NCBI RefSeq assembly: GCF_000739915.1
Contig: NZ_BBJT01000010.1
Coordinates: 62,001-126,000 of the forward strand
Reading direction: 5' to 3'
Source: Paenibacillus chitinolyticus NBRC 15660
GTDB lineage: Bacteria; Bacillota; Bacilli; Paenibacillales; NBRC-103111
DNA: 64,000 bases
Position 1 is the first letter of the stretch, and each line of letters begins with the position of its first letter. Made by a program: the position numbers and the translations under genes. Below the pieces are notes generated by a model. The model was not told the origin of the DNA. It saw only the letters and a program-made list of their open reading frames with translations, and searched no databases. This document shows positions 8,082-17,657 of the stretch, one piece after another.

Positions 8082-8720
8082 TTGAAGAAACAGGCAGGAA
8101 AGCTGCTTCTGGCAACGGCAGGACTGATCGTTCAGCTGCCGTTCTGGACTTCCGTTTGTTTTGGGGCACCTGAGCCGGGCGAGAACATAGTGCCCGGTTC
8201 GGGAGAGACGGGGAGTATCGATTCGATCGTGATGATCGGAAAGGTGATTTTCTTTCTCCTTCTTATCATCGGTCTTTTTTACGGCATTATGAAGATGTTG
8301 TCGAAAAAAAGCGGATTCCGCTTCGGACGTGCCATGCAGTCGCTGGGTGGGGTGCCGCTCGGCCAAAACAAGTCGATCCAAGTCGTCGAAATCGGCGATT
8401 CGCTGTACATCGTCGGAGTTGGGGATAACATCCAGCTTCTCGAGAAAATAGCCGATGCGGACGAGGCGGCGAGGTTGAAAGAGCAGATCACGGCACAAAC
8501 CCGGGCGGCAACGGAATTTATTACAGTCGGCAAATGGCTCGAAAAAATACGCAAAAAGCCGGGTGAAAACAACGTGGTGGAAGAAGAAGAGCTTTCGCCG
8601 AATTTTCACCAGGTCTTTCAGGACAAGCTGCAGAATGTCGCCCAGCGCAACAAAAGCGTAGAAGAATGGCTGCAGGAAGAAAACGAACAAGATCGGTTGA
8701 AGTCAAATGAGCAAAAATAA
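8082..8720 (+). CDS. fliO: Flagellar export component FliO (FliZ)
   Basis: 212 residues with TTG start after an AAGGAAAGG site. There is an N-terminal signal-like hydrophobic stretch (about 7-28, ending CFGAPEPG) and a second transmembrane helix (about 49-70, VIFFLLLIIGLFYGIMKML). The cytoplasmic FliO domain follows, VPLGQNKSIQVVEIGDSLYIVGVGDNIQLL. The C-terminal 80 residues are charged. FliO assists assembly of the FliPQR export pore. The end overlaps fliP by 14 bases. Its position directly before fliP supports the call; in Bacillus it was called FliZ. Confidence 0.9.
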   Translation: MKKQAGKLLLATAGLIVQLPFWTSVCFGAPEPGENIVPGSGETGSIDSIVMIGKVIFFLLLIIGLFYGIMKMLSKKSGFRFGRAMQSLGGVPLGQNKSIQVVEIGDSLYIVGVGDNIQLLEKIADADEAARLKEQITAQTRAATEFITVGKWLEKIRKKPGENNVVEEEELSPNFHQVFQDKLQNVAQRNKSVEEWLQEENEQDRLKSNEQK

Positions 8721-9483
8721 AGGAACTCTTATTATTCTGCTTGCTTTACTTATGTTCATCGGATGGGCAGGGAATACGGCTTATGCCGCCCCGGACCCGC
8801 AAAATCCGATTCCCGGCATTAGCTTCAACGTGGATTCGGGAAGCGGAGCTTCCGGAGCCTCAAGCACGGTCAGCGTCATTTTGCTGTTAACGGTTCTGAG
8901 TCTGGCGCCTTCGTTTCTGATTCTGATGACCAGCTTTACGAGAATCGTCATTGTGCTGGGGTTCGTGCGCACGTCTCTAGGGACGCAGCAGATGCCGCCC
9001 AATCAGGTATTGATCGGACTGGCCCTGTTTCTCACCCTGTTTATCATGGCCCCGACCCTTGGGCAGATCAACGATACGGCCGTTCAACCCTACATGAAAG
9101 GGGAATTGAATCAGACGCAGGCTCTTCAAAAGGCGTCCGTTCCCATTAAGCAGTTCATGTGGAATCATACCCGGCCTAAAGATTTGAAGCTTTTCCTGGA
9201 TTACACGAAAGCGGAAGCTCCCAAAGGAGTCGAAGATACACCGCTGACAGCCCTGGTTCCGGCTTATGCCATCAGCGAGCTGAAAACGGCGTTTCAAATG
9301 GGTTTCATGATTTTTATCCCTTTCCTGGTTATCGATATGGTGATCGCCAGTACGCTGATGGCTATGGGGATGATGATGCTGCCGCCCGTTATGATATCGC
9401 TGCCGTTCAAAATCCTGCTGTTTATTCTGGTGGACGGTTGGTATTTGGTCGTTAAATCGCTGCTCCTCAGTTACAGTACATGA
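8707..9483 (+). CDS. fliP: Flagellar export pore protein FliP
   Basis: 258 residues. A signal peptide (about 1-27, ending TAYAA) is followed by a first hydrophobic pair with the FliP signature LTSFTRIVIVLGFVRTSLGT-like (here LMTSFTRIVIVLGFVR), then QMPPNQVLIGLALFLTLFIM. The C-terminal helices MGFMIFIPFLVIDMVIAS and MMLPPVMISLPFKILLF are typical. Five FliP copies form the core of the FliPQR type III gate. ATG 8707 lies inside fliO, so translation is coupled. Confidence 0.96.
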   Translation: MSKNKGTLIILLALLMFIGWAGNTAYAAPDPQNPIPGISFNVDSGSGASGASSTVSVILLLTVLSLAPSFLILMTSFTRIVIVLGFVRTSLGTQQMPPNQVLIGLALFLTLFIMAPTLGQINDTAVQPYMKGELNQTQALQKASVPIKQFMWNHTRPKDLKLFLDYTKAEAPKGVEDTPLTALVPAYAISELKTAFQMGFMIFIPFLVIDMVIASTLMAMGMMMLPPVMISLPFKILLFILVDGWYLVVKSLLLSYST

Positions 9484-9508
9484 ACGCGGAAGCTGGAGGT
9501 CACCTAAC

Positions 9509-9778
9509 ATGAGTTCGCAATTTATCATTAAGCTGGCCGGCGAAGCGGTCTATACGGTGCTGAAAGCCAGCGCTCCGATGCTGGTGATCGCCCTGGCGGT
9601 GGGTCTTATCATCAGTATCTTTCAGGCTACGACTCAAATTCAGGAGCAGACACTTGCATTCGTGCCGAAAATCGTGGCGGTTCTGCTGTCGGTCTTAATT
9701 TTTGGACCTTGGATTTTGAACACGCTGGTCGACTTTACCTTCAATCTATTCAACAATCTTCATCAATATATCGGGTAG
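9509..9778 (+). CDS. fliQ: Flagellar export pore protein FliQ
   Basis: 89 residues with two transmembrane helices. The family pattern is ALAVGLIISIFQATTQIQEQTLAFVPK, a near-invariant FliQ segment (residues about 30-56). FliQ forms four subunits of the spiral FliPQR export gate. A GGAGGT site precedes ATG 9509. It lies between fliP and fliR with short gaps, as in nearly all flagellar operons. Confidence 0.96.
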   Translation: MSSQFIIKLAGEAVYTVLKASAPMLVIALAVGLIISIFQATTQIQEQTLAFVPKIVAVLLSVLIFGPWILNTLVDFTFNLFNNLHQYIG

Positions 9779-9784
9779 GCGGCC

Positions 9785-10582
9785 ATGGAGCTTTGGTTTC
9801 AACTTTTACCCAACGCTATGCTAATTTTTTGTCGAATGACCTCGTTCCTTGTCGTCGTACCGCTGTTTTCGTCCCGAAATGTGCCGAGCATGTTCAAAAT
9901 CGGACTCGCTTTATTTCTGACTCTGATCGTGACGGCAGCTCAAGGGACGTCCCAGCTGGTTCCGATGGACGCGCAGTATGTGCTGCTGGTCATTCGGGAA
10001 ATAATCGTCGGCCTGCTGCTCGGTTTTATCGCCTATCTATTTTTTACGGCCGTACAAATCGCGGGTTCCTTTATCGATATGCAGATCGGACTCGGGATGG
10101 CCAACGTCATCGATCCGATGTCGGGAACTACCGTACCCTTGATGGGTAATTTAAAGTACATGCTTGCCATGCTGCTTCTGCTGAGCTTCAACGGTCATCA
10201 TTTTATGCTGCAGGGCATTATGAACAGCTATGATTGGATTCCGCTGTCCAACAATTTGTTTGCCCAGCTCTACGGAGGACAGATTACCGAATTTCTGGTG
10301 AAAACCTTCTCGAGTGTTTTCTCTCTGGCGATGCAGTTGGCGGCTCCCGTAGTCGCAGCAATGTTTTTGACAGACCTCGGTTTGGGTTTACTGACGCGCG
10401 TCGCTCCCCAGTTTAACATTTTCGTAGTTGGGGTGCCGCTGAAGATTATCATCGGGTTTCTCCTGATCGCCCTGGTCATGCCCGAGCTGATCGGTCTGTT
10501 TCACCAATTGTTCGACCGGATGTTCGAAGCGATGCAAAAGCTGCTTAACATAGTGGCCGGCAAAGCGCTGGAAGCACCGTAG
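9785..10582 (+). CDS. fliR: Flagellar export pore protein FliR
   Basis: 265 residues with about six hydrophobic helices. It contains the FliR signature around VIREIIVGLLLGFIAYLFF and AGSFIDMQIGLGMANVIDP (about residues 65-110), and a C-terminal VGVPLKIIIGFLLIALVMPE. A single FliR copy completes the FliPQR export pore. ATG 9785 starts 7 bases after the fliQ stop. The length is normal for the family. Confidence 0.95.
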   Translation: MELWFQLLPNAMLIFCRMTSFLVVVPLFSSRNVPSMFKIGLALFLTLIVTAAQGTSQLVPMDAQYVLLVIREIIVGLLLGFIAYLFFTAVQIAGSFIDMQIGLGMANVIDPMSGTTVPLMGNLKYMLAMLLLLSFNGHHFMLQGIMNSYDWIPLSNNLFAQLYGGQITEFLVKTFSSVFSLAMQLAAPVVAAMFLTDLGLGLLTRVAPQFNIFVVGVPLKIIIGFLLIALVMPELIGLFHQLFDRMFEAMQKLLNIVAGKALEAP

Positions 10583-10610
10583 CACTTGTACGGGAAAGGA
10601 AAGGATACGT

Positions 10611-11708
10611 ATGGAACCGCTCCGTTTGAAGCTGGACCTGCAGTTGTTCTCGCAAGAGAAGACGGAACCGGCGACACCGAAAAAGAGGCAGGACGCCCGT
10701 AAAAAAGGCCAAGTGGCGAAAAGTATGGAGCTGCCTGCTGCTTTTATCCTGTTTTTTTCGTTTCTATCGTTTTACATGATCGGCGGATTTATGAAGGAGC
10801 GTTTGATCGACCTGTTTTCGGGCACACTGAGGCACGATTTGCTTATGGATGTAACCATGGCGAATATCCGGATGTTATTTTACCAGCTGTTAATTCAGTT
10901 TTTGATTATGCTGGCCCCCATTCTAATCTTGACGATGGTCATTGCGCTGGCGGGAAACTATCTCCAGATCGGAATACTTTTTACAGGCGACCCGCTCAAA
11001 ATCAAATTAAGCAAACTGAATCCCATCGAGGGGTTCAAAAAAATATTTTCGATGCGTTCGGCCGTTGACTTTTTAAAGTCCATGCTGAAAATGAGCGTGA
11101 TCGGAATCGTTGTTTATACGACGCTGTGGGACGAGAAAGCGCAGCTTCTCAGCCTCAGTCATGTACCGCTGGAAAAATCGCTTCATTATATATGGTCACT
11201 GACGCTAACGTTGGGCCTCAAAATCGCTTTTATTCTGGTCGTGCTTGCCCTGTTCGATTACTTGTACCAGAAGTATGAATTCGAGAAAAGCATACGGATG
11301 TCCAAGCAGGACATCAAAGACGAATATAAGAAAATGGAAGGCGATCCCCTTATTAAAGGGAAGATTCGCGAAAAACAACGCCGGATGGCCATGCAGAGGA
11401 TGATGCAGGAGATTCCGACGGCGGATGTCATTATTACAAACCCGACGCATTTCGCGGTTGCCATCCGGTATGATTCGGCCAATATGCAGGCTCCTAAGGT
11501 GGTTGCGAAAGGGACGGATCACGTGGCATTGAAAATACGTGAAATCGCGAAGGAACACGGCATTATGATTATGGAAAACAAGCCGCTTGCACGGGCGCTC
11601 TACGCTCAGGTCGATCTGGAAGAGTCGATTCCGGGCGATCTGTTCCAGGCCGTAGCCGAAGTGCTGGCTTATGTATACAAAATTAAGGGCAAAGTGAAGA
11701 ACGCGTAG
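10611..11708 (+). CDS. flhB: Flagellar export switch protein FlhB
   Basis: 365 residues. The N terminus reads LQLFSQEKTEPATPKKRQDARKKGQV, typical of FlhB. Four transmembrane helices follow (about 35-210), then a cytoplasmic domain with the autocleavage motif N277-P278-T279-H280 (TNPTHFAVAIRYD). Self-cleavage between Asn and Pro switches export from rod/hook to filament substrates after FliK action. All key residues are intact. ATG 10611 has an upstream GGAAAGGA site. Confidence 0.96.
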   Translation: MEPLRLKLDLQLFSQEKTEPATPKKRQDARKKGQVAKSMELPAAFILFFSFLSFYMIGGFMKERLIDLFSGTLRHDLLMDVTMANIRMLFYQLLIQFLIMLAPILILTMVIALAGNYLQIGILFTGDPLKIKLSKLNPIEGFKKIFSMRSAVDFLKSMLKMSVIGIVVYTTLWDEKAQLLSLSHVPLEKSLHYIWSLTLTLGLKIAFILVVLALFDYLYQKYEFEKSIRMSKQDIKDEYKKMEGDPLIKGKIREKQRRMAMQRMMQEIPTADVIITNPTHFAVAIRYDSANMQAPKVVAKGTDHVALKIREIAKEHGIMIMENKPLARALYAQVDLEESIPGDLFQAVAEVLAYVYKIKGKVKNA

Positions 11709-11723
11709 AAAGGGGGGCCGTAC

Positions 11724-13757
11724 ATGAAACCAAAAGATTTAGTTGTACTGATCGGGGTAATCGGGATTATTTTGATGATGGTGGTGCCGATTCCAACCGC
11801 CCTCCTCGATTTTTTGCTCATCATAAACATTACGATCTCGCTGATGATTATTCTGGTCGGGATGAACACGCAGGAAGCTCTGCAATTTTCCATTTTCCCG
11901 GCCCTGCTGCTTGTAACGACCTTGTTCCGCTTGGCTCTTAACGTTTCGACGGCCAGAAATATTCTGGCTCATGCCGAAGCGGGGGCCGTGGTCGAGACGT
12001 TCGGTAACTTCGTGGCGGCGGGTAATATCGTAGTCGGATTTATCGTGTTTCTTATTCTGGTTATCGTGCAGTTTATCGTGATCACGAAAGGTTCGGAGCG
12101 CGTAGCCGAAGTAGCGGCTCGCTTTACCCTGGATGCGATGCCCGGCAAGCAGATGAGTATCGACGCCGATTTGAACGCCGGCATGATCAATGAGCAGCAG
12201 GCGCGCGAGCGCCGCAGAAAAGTAGAACGCGAAGCCGACTTCTACGGAGCTATGGACGGAGCGAGTAAATTCGTCAAAGGAGACGCGATTGCCGGAATTA
12301 TCATCCTGCTGATCAATCTGATCGGCGGACTGATCATCGGGATTTCGATGAAAGGCATGTCGTTCGGAGAAGCCGGACATACGTATTCAATCCTTACCAT
12401 CGGTGACGGACTGGTCAGTCAGATCCCGGCCCTGCTCATTTCAACCGCTTCCGGCATTATCGTGACGCGCGCCTCTTCGGAAGGAACGTTCAGTAACGAT
12501 ATCGTCGGTCAATTGACCGCTTATCCGAAGCTGTTGTATATCGTGGCGGGAACGATTGCTTTTCTGGGTATTTTCACCCCAATCCATTGGTATACGACCA
12601 TTCCGATCTCCGTTATTCTTGTGTTCGCGGCACGGAAGATGCAGCAGAACTTGAACCGGAAACAGGTTGAGGAAGAACAGATGGTGGAGGAACAGCAGAT
12701 TGAAGAAGTACGGAGTCCGGAAAGCGTGATCAGCCTGCTGCAGGTGGATCCGATCGAATTCGAATTCGGTTACGGGCTCATTCCGCTGGCCGATGCCCAG
12801 CAGGGAGGAGATTTGCTCGACCGGATTATTCTGATCCGCAGACAATGTGCGCTGGAACTCGGTATCGTGGTTCCGGTTATCCGGATTCGCGATAATATTC
12901 AGCTTCGGCCTAATGAGTATATCATCAAAATTAAAGGCAATACGGTCGCGGGCGGCGAATTGCTGCTTAATCACTATCTGGCCATGAGCCCGGGATTCGA
13001 GGACGAATCCGTCACGGGAATCGAAACGACCGAACCTGCGTTCGGACTGCCGGCCCTGTGGATCGATGAGATGACCAAGGAGCGGGCGGAACTGTCCGGA
13101 TATACGGTGGTAGATCCGCCTTCCGTAGTCGCTACGCATCTTACGGAAATCATCAAGAAGCACGCCCACGAGCTGCTGGGACGTCAAGAAACCAAGACGC
13201 TCATCGATAATGTCAGAGAAGCGTACCCGGCTCTTGTGGACGATTTGATTCCGAATGTTCTGTCCATCGGCGACGTGCAGAAAGTGCTTGTGAAACTGCT
13301 CCGGGAAAAAATTTCCGTACGCGATCTGGTTACCATCCTGGAAACGCTGGCGGATTACGGACCTTACTCCAAAGATCCGGATATTTTGACGGAGTATGTG
13401 AGGCAGTCTCTTTCGAGGCAGATCACGCTGCAGTACTCGTCTCCGCAGGATTCGCTCCGCGTCATTACCGTAGGACCGGGGCTGGAGAAAAAAATCGCGG
13501 ATTCCGTTCAGCAGACGGATCAGGGATCTTATCTGGCTATCGACCCGTCTTCCTCGCAGGTGATTTATCACAAGCTGGGTGAACAGGTGAGTAAAATGGT
13601 TCAGTCCGGCCACCAGCCGGTTATCCTGGCTTCACCGACGATCCGTATGTATTTGCGCCAGCTTTTGGAGCGTACCATGCAGGACATTCCGGTTTTGTCT
13701 TACAGCGAGCTTGAACCGAGTGTAGAAATTCAGAGCATGGGAGTTGTCAACTTGTGA
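11724..13757 (+). CDS. flhA: Flagellar export gate protein FlhA
   Basis: 677 residues. The N-terminal half has seven to eight membrane helices, and the FHIPEP-family signature lies around LVTTLFRLALNVSTARNIL. The FHIPEP cytoplasmic loop contains RFTLDAMPGKQMSIDADLNAG (about 130-150). The C-terminal half is the soluble substrate-docking ring domain, with VIRIRDNIQLRPNEYIIKI and NHYLAMSPG. FlhA forms a nonameric ring that accepts chaperone-substrate complexes and uses the proton-motive force. The stop overlaps the flhF GTG start by 4 bases. Confidence 0.97.
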   Translation: MKPKDLVVLIGVIGIILMMVVPIPTALLDFLLIINITISLMIILVGMNTQEALQFSIFPALLLVTTLFRLALNVSTARNILAHAEAGAVVETFGNFVAAGNIVVGFIVFLILVIVQFIVITKGSERVAEVAARFTLDAMPGKQMSIDADLNAGMINEQQARERRRKVEREADFYGAMDGASKFVKGDAIAGIIILLINLIGGLIIGISMKGMSFGEAGHTYSILTIGDGLVSQIPALLISTASGIIVTRASSEGTFSNDIVGQLTAYPKLLYIVAGTIAFLGIFTPIHWYTTIPISVILVFAARKMQQNLNRKQVEEEQMVEEQQIEEVRSPESVISLLQVDPIEFEFGYGLIPLADAQQGGDLLDRIILIRRQCALELGIVVPVIRIRDNIQLRPNEYIIKIKGNTVAGGELLLNHYLAMSPGFEDESVTGIETTEPAFGLPALWIDEMTKERAELSGYTVVDPPSVVATHLTEIIKKHAHELLGRQETKTLIDNVREAYPALVDDLIPNVLSIGDVQKVLVKLLREKISVRDLVTILETLADYGPYSKDPDILTEYVRQSLSRQITLQYSSPQDSLRVITVGPGLEKKIADSVQQTDQGSYLAIDPSSSQVIYHKLGEQVSKMVQSGHQPVILASPTIRMYLRQLLERTMQDIPVLSYSELEPSVEIQSMGVVNL

Positions 13758-15529
13758 GAGTGAAACGTTACATTGTCGATTCAATGCCGGACGCTCTTCA
13801 TAAAATCCGAACCGATCTCGGCAAGGATGCCGTTATTTTAAGCACGAAAGAAGTGAAGACCGGGGGGTTTTTGGGACTCTTCGGAAAAAAACGCATCGAA
13901 GTGATTGCAGCTCTGGAAGAAGGTCAGACCGGTTCAGGTAAAAGCGGTCCGGAAGGCGGCGCTCAGGCCCGCCCGTCCTCTAAAGCGGCGGCTGCCGCAG
14001 CGGTAACCGCCGTCGCCAAAGCGCGGCAGGAAGAAGCGGAGAAGGCGGCCGAGCAGCCCCGGCCCAATAAAGAGCAGGAGCTGAGGCAGAAAGAATTTGC
14101 GGAACTTCTGCTCAGACAATCCGCCTTGCAAAATGAAGCGGTTCCGACTTACGGAACCGGCGCCGCCGAGACGTTGGCTGCAAGGGAGACAAGCCTTCTC
14201 AAAAAAGAAGAGACCTCGGACGTTATGTCCGGTTCGGAGCCTTCCGGGGTTACCTCCAACGGGCAGTCGTTAAGCGGAGTGAGGGAGGCAGGATCGGACC
14301 AGCGTCAGGCACCGGGCCAGCAGTTCCCGCAGCCATCTCCCGCGGTCACCGACCGTCCGAGCGGCCGCCCGGACGCGGAGGAAGCGCTGCCCGTAATTCC
14401 GCAGCGTCCTCCTGCGGCTGCCGCAGCCGCTTACGCGCAGGCAAGGCCGGCCGCCGCCGAACAGCGGCAGAGCCTGTCGGCCCAAGCGGCGCCGCCCGTT
14501 CCGCCGCCGGCGGAAGCTCCGGCCGAGCCCGCCGCCGAAGCGCCGCAGAGCAGCGGCTTCGCCGACGAGCAGGCCGAGGCGCTGCGCGCCGCACTGGCCG
14601 CCTCCCGAGCGGAGGCGGCGGCAGAAGCGGCCGCTGCGCAGAGCGCGGCCCGCGAGGACCTGATGCTGGCTGAACTCCAGCATCTCAAGGCCATGATGGC
14701 CGGCCTAGCCCGGCCATCCGCGCAGCCCCAGCTGCCCCCCGTATGGGGGCGGCTGGAGGAGCATCTGCTGGCGCAGGAAGTGCAGCCGGACCTGGTCCGG
14801 CAGCTGATCGAAAGCGCCAGAAGAGATCTTGCCGCCTCGGCCGACGAGGCGGGGGCGCGGCAGGCGGCGGAAGCGGTCCGCAAGCGGATGCTTGCGCTGT
14901 TCCCGCCGCCGCAGGGCAAGCCGGTCTCGGCGGACTCCAAGATCGTTCATATCGTCGGACCGACCGGTGTCGGCAAGACGACGACGATCGCAAAGCTGGC
15001 CGCCGATCAGGTGTTGAAGCAGCGCCGCAAGGTCGGACTGATCACTTCCGACACTTACCGGATTGCCGCGATCGAGCAGTTGCGCACGTATGCGAATATT
15101 TTGGACGTTCCGGTGGAAGTGGTGTTTTCCCCGGCCGATCTGACGAGGGCTCTGCACAATTTGAGAGAGGCCGACGTTATCTTCATGGATACGGCCGGGC
15201 GTAATTTCCGCAACGAGATGTACGTATCCGAACTCAATACGCTGATTAGGCACCAGGGGCCGAGCGAAACGATTCTGGTGCTGAGCCTTACATCCAAGTA
15301 CAGCGACATGAAAGCCATTACCGCTAACTTTTCCAAGTTTAAAGTAGATAAAGTTCTTTTTACCAAGATGGATGAAACGTATTCTTACGGCGCCATGCTG
15401 AATTTGCTGGACGAATTTCCGATCCGGCTATCCTACGTGACAGACGGACAGAACGTGCCCGACGACATCATGGTAGCGGACGAGAACCGGATTGTGGATG
15501 TGGTGCTGGAGGGTTACTCGTATGAGTGA
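13754..15529 (+). CDS. flhF: Flagellar SRP-type GTPase FlhF with long Ala/Pro-rich insert
   Basis: 591 residues, against about 366 in B. subtilis. The N terminus (VKRYIVDSMPDALHKIRTDLGKDAVIL) is the conserved FlhF start, and the C-terminal 200 residues form the NG GTPase domain. P-loop GPTGVGKT is at about residues 402-409, with DTYRIAAIEQLRTYA and MDTAGRN following. The extra length is a low-complexity Ala/Pro/Gln/Glu insert at about 60-320, very GC-rich (14461-14520 is 47/60 G+C by hand count). FlhF places flagella and is controlled by FlhG. GTG 13754 overlaps flhA. Confidence 0.93.
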   Translation: MRVKRYIVDSMPDALHKIRTDLGKDAVILSTKEVKTGGFLGLFGKKRIEVIAALEEGQTGSGKSGPEGGAQARPSSKAAAAAAVTAVAKARQEEAEKAAEQPRPNKEQELRQKEFAELLLRQSALQNEAVPTYGTGAAETLAARETSLLKKEETSDVMSGSEPSGVTSNGQSLSGVREAGSDQRQAPGQQFPQPSPAVTDRPSGRPDAEEALPVIPQRPPAAAAAAYAQARPAAAEQRQSLSAQAAPPVPPPAEAPAEPAAEAPQSSGFADEQAEALRAALAASRAEAAAEAAAAQSAAREDLMLAELQHLKAMMAGLARPSAQPQLPPVWGRLEEHLLAQEVQPDLVRQLIESARRDLAASADEAGARQAAEAVRKRMLALFPPPQGKPVSADSKIVHIVGPTGVGKTTTIAKLAADQVLKQRRKVGLITSDTYRIAAIEQLRTYANILDVPVEVVFSPADLTRALHNLREADVIFMDTAGRNFRNEMYVSELNTLIRHQGPSETILVLSLTSKYSDMKAITANFSKFKVDKVLFTKMDETYSYGAMLNLLDEFPIRLSYVTDGQNVPDDIMVADENRIVDVVLEGYSYE

Positions 15530-16418
15530 CCAGGCCCAAGAACTGCGTAAACTGATCCGGCTGAGGCATGAGAAGGATACGCCGTCCCCGGGATCCGCGT
15601 TAACCGGACAACCGGAGCGAAAGACGCGGATTATTACCGTCACAAGCGGCAAGGGCGGGGTAGGCAAATCGAATTTCACCTTGAATTTTGCTCTTTGCCT
15701 TCAGGCCCGGGGATACAAGACACTCATTTTCGATGCCGACATCGGGTTTGCCAACATTGATGTGCTCATGGGGATTTCCTCCAAAGCCAACCTGCTTCAT
15801 TTAATTAAAGGGGAAAAAACGATCGGGGAGCTCGTTCAGACAGGACCTAAAGGCCTGCAGTTCATCGCAGGGGGATCGGGGCTCTACGATCTGGTGAGGC
15901 TGTCGGACTCCGAAGCGGATTCTTTTACCGACCAGATTCAGGAGCTTGGCGGAATGGCCGATTTTATCCTGTTCGATACGGGAGCCGGGCTTTCCAAAGA
16001 AACCCAGCGGTTCATAGCCGCTGCTCAGGAAACGCTCGTGGTGACTACGCCGGAGCCCACGTCCATTACGGATGCGTATGCGCTCATTAAAATGGTCCGC
16101 AGCGAAGATCCCGACGTAACCTTCAAGCTCGTGGTCAACCGGGCCGCTCACAGTCGGGAGGCAAAGGAAACCGCCGAGAAGATCGCCATGGTGGCCCGCC
16201 GCTTTCTGTCCGTCGAACTCCAGACACTCGGATTCGTGGAAGACGATCAGCATGTATCCCGGGCCGTTAAAGAACAGACTCCTTTCACTATTGCTTATCC
16301 GAATTCTCCTGCAGCCAAAAGCATGAATGTCCTTGTCGATCAATTTCTGGGCCAGCAGCCCAAAGCAGATTCAACCGGCGGGTTTAAAGGTTTCCTCAGC
16401 CGGCTGATCGGCCGCTAA
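15522..16418 (+). CDS. flhG: MinD-like ATPase FlhG (YlxH)
   Basis: 298 residues. After a short polar N terminus, in which DQAQELRKLIRLRHE resembles the FlhF-activating DQAxxLR motif, comes the deviant Walker A SGKGGVGKS (about residues 42-50). The MinD-type segments DADIGFANIDVLMGI and ILFDTGAGLS follow. FlhG stimulates FlhF GTPase activity and limits flagellar number. The frame is open from 15492, but ATG 15522 has a good CTGGAGGG site and overlaps the flhF stop by 8 bases. The C-terminal amphipathic helix (KGFLSRLIGR) fits a membrane-targeting sequence. Confidence 0.94.
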   Translation: MSDQAQELRKLIRLRHEKDTPSPGSALTGQPERKTRIITVTSGKGGVGKSNFTLNFALCLQARGYKTLIFDADIGFANIDVLMGISSKANLLHLIKGEKTIGELVQTGPKGLQFIAGGSGLYDLVRLSDSEADSFTDQIQELGGMADFILFDTGAGLSKETQRFIAAAQETLVVTTPEPTSITDAYALIKMVRSEDPDVTFKLVVNRAAHSREAKETAEKIAMVARRFLSVELQTLGFVEDDQHVSRAVKEQTPFTIAYPNSPAAKSMNVLVDQFLGQQPKADSTGGFKGFLSRLIGR

Positions 16419-16454
16419 TTTATTCACATCTAGAGCCAATTCAGGAGGGACCCT

Positions 16455-17621
16455 ATGGAGCCGTACCGTATTCTGGTAGTCGACGATTCGGTGTTCATGA
16501 GGAAGATCATTACGGATCTGATTGAAGAAGACCCCAATTTCCGTGTTATAGCCGTCGCGAAGAACGGTGCGGAAGCCGTAGTCAAGACAAAAGAGCTGAA
16601 ACCGCACGCGGTTACGATGGATATTGAAATGCCTGAAATGAACGGGCTGGAAGCGCTGGAACGCATTATGGCCGCCACTCCGACTCCCGTTATTATGCTG
16701 AGCTCGCTGACGATGTCGGGAGCGGTTGAAACGATTCGGGCTCTTGAACTCGGCGCGATCGATTTTATCCGGAAGCCGTCCGGTTCGATTTCGCTGGATT
16801 TATTCAAGGTCAAGCAGCTTTTGCATGAGAAGCTGAGGATTGCGGTCAAAACACGCATGCAGCCGCAGCTTCCGATAGAACCGGCGAAACGGCCCGAACG
16901 TTCCGTTCAGCCGTCCGCTCCGTTCGTGAAGCCGCCTTCGGCAGCGGAGATTCCCAAGAGAATCACTGCGGCGGTGCAAGAAACGGGGAAGCCCTTGAGC
17001 GGTGTCGGCAGCGGCAGTTCGAAGGGTTTTCGGGATCTCGTGGCGATCGGCACATCGACGGGGGGACCTAGAGCGCTGCAGAAGGTACTGAGCGGCCTGC
17101 CGGCGGATTTTCCGGCTCCTGTTCTTATCGTCCAGCATATGCCTCCGAATTTCACCAAATCGCTGTCCCAGCGCCTTAACGATCAATGTGCCGTTCGGGT
17201 AGTGGAAGCGGAGGAAGCCCAGGTGCTCGAACCCGGTACGGCTTATGTCGCTCCCGGGGGACTGCACATGACCGTCGTCAAGGCCGACGACAAGAAATAC
17301 CGGATTTCTTTGAGCAAAAGCGAGCCGGTATCCGGACATCGTCCTTCCGTAGACAAGCTTTTCCAATCCCTGCTTCCCTTAAAAGAGCTGACCCGGCACG
17401 CCGTCATTATGACAGGGATGGGCAGCGACGGAGCGAGAACGATCGGAGAACTCCGAAAGGACGGAGCGGCGACCACGATTGCCGAATCCGAAGAGACATG
17501 CGTCGTATACGGCATGCCGCGAGTCGCGGTGGAGAACGGAGCCGCCATGTTTGTCCTTCCTTTGGGGGATATCGCTCCGAAGCTTGTCGAACGGGTGACG
17601 GATAAAAACGGCAGCCGCTAA
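16455..17621 (+). CDS. cheB: Chemotaxis methylesterase CheB
   Basis: 388 residues. The N-terminal receiver domain has D10-D11, phosphoacceptor D56 and a KPSG motif. A Pro-rich linker (about 140-185) follows, then the methylesterase/deamidase domain. Its catalytic elements are GTSTGGPRAL (Ser), VQHMPPNFTKS (His) and MTGMGSDGA (Asp). It removes methyl groups from receptor glutamates during adaptation. An AGGAGGG site lies before ATG 16455. No CheR gene is present in the window; in Bacillus it lies elsewhere. Confidence 0.96.
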   Translation: MEPYRILVVDDSVFMRKIITDLIEEDPNFRVIAVAKNGAEAVVKTKELKPHAVTMDIEMPEMNGLEALERIMAATPTPVIMLSSLTMSGAVETIRALELGAIDFIRKPSGSISLDLFKVKQLLHEKLRIAVKTRMQPQLPIEPAKRPERSVQPSAPFVKPPSAAEIPKRITAAVQETGKPLSGVGSGSSKGFRDLVAIGTSTGGPRALQKVLSGLPADFPAPVLIVQHMPPNFTKSLSQRLNDQCAVRVVEAEEAQVLEPGTAYVAPGGLHMTVVKADDKKYRISLSKSEPVSGHRPSVDKLFQSLLPLKELTRHAVIMTGMGSDGARTIGELRKDGAATTIAESEETCVVYGMPRVAVENGAAMFVLPLGDIAPKLVERVTDKNGSR

Positions 17622-17657
17622 AGAAAGTACTCGTTAAATTGACGGAGGTGCAGTTCT

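Noticed and set aside
12441-13613. 390-codon open frame on the minus strand within flhA
   Set aside because: It mirrors the flhA coding frame; no ribosome site, and its composition (Arg/His/Gln-rich) is that of a reversed coding strand.
14270-14940. Several overlapping open frames on both strands in the GC-rich part of flhF
   Set aside because: At nearly 80% G+C stop codons are rare, so long frames arise by chance; products are Ala/Arg/Ser low-complexity.
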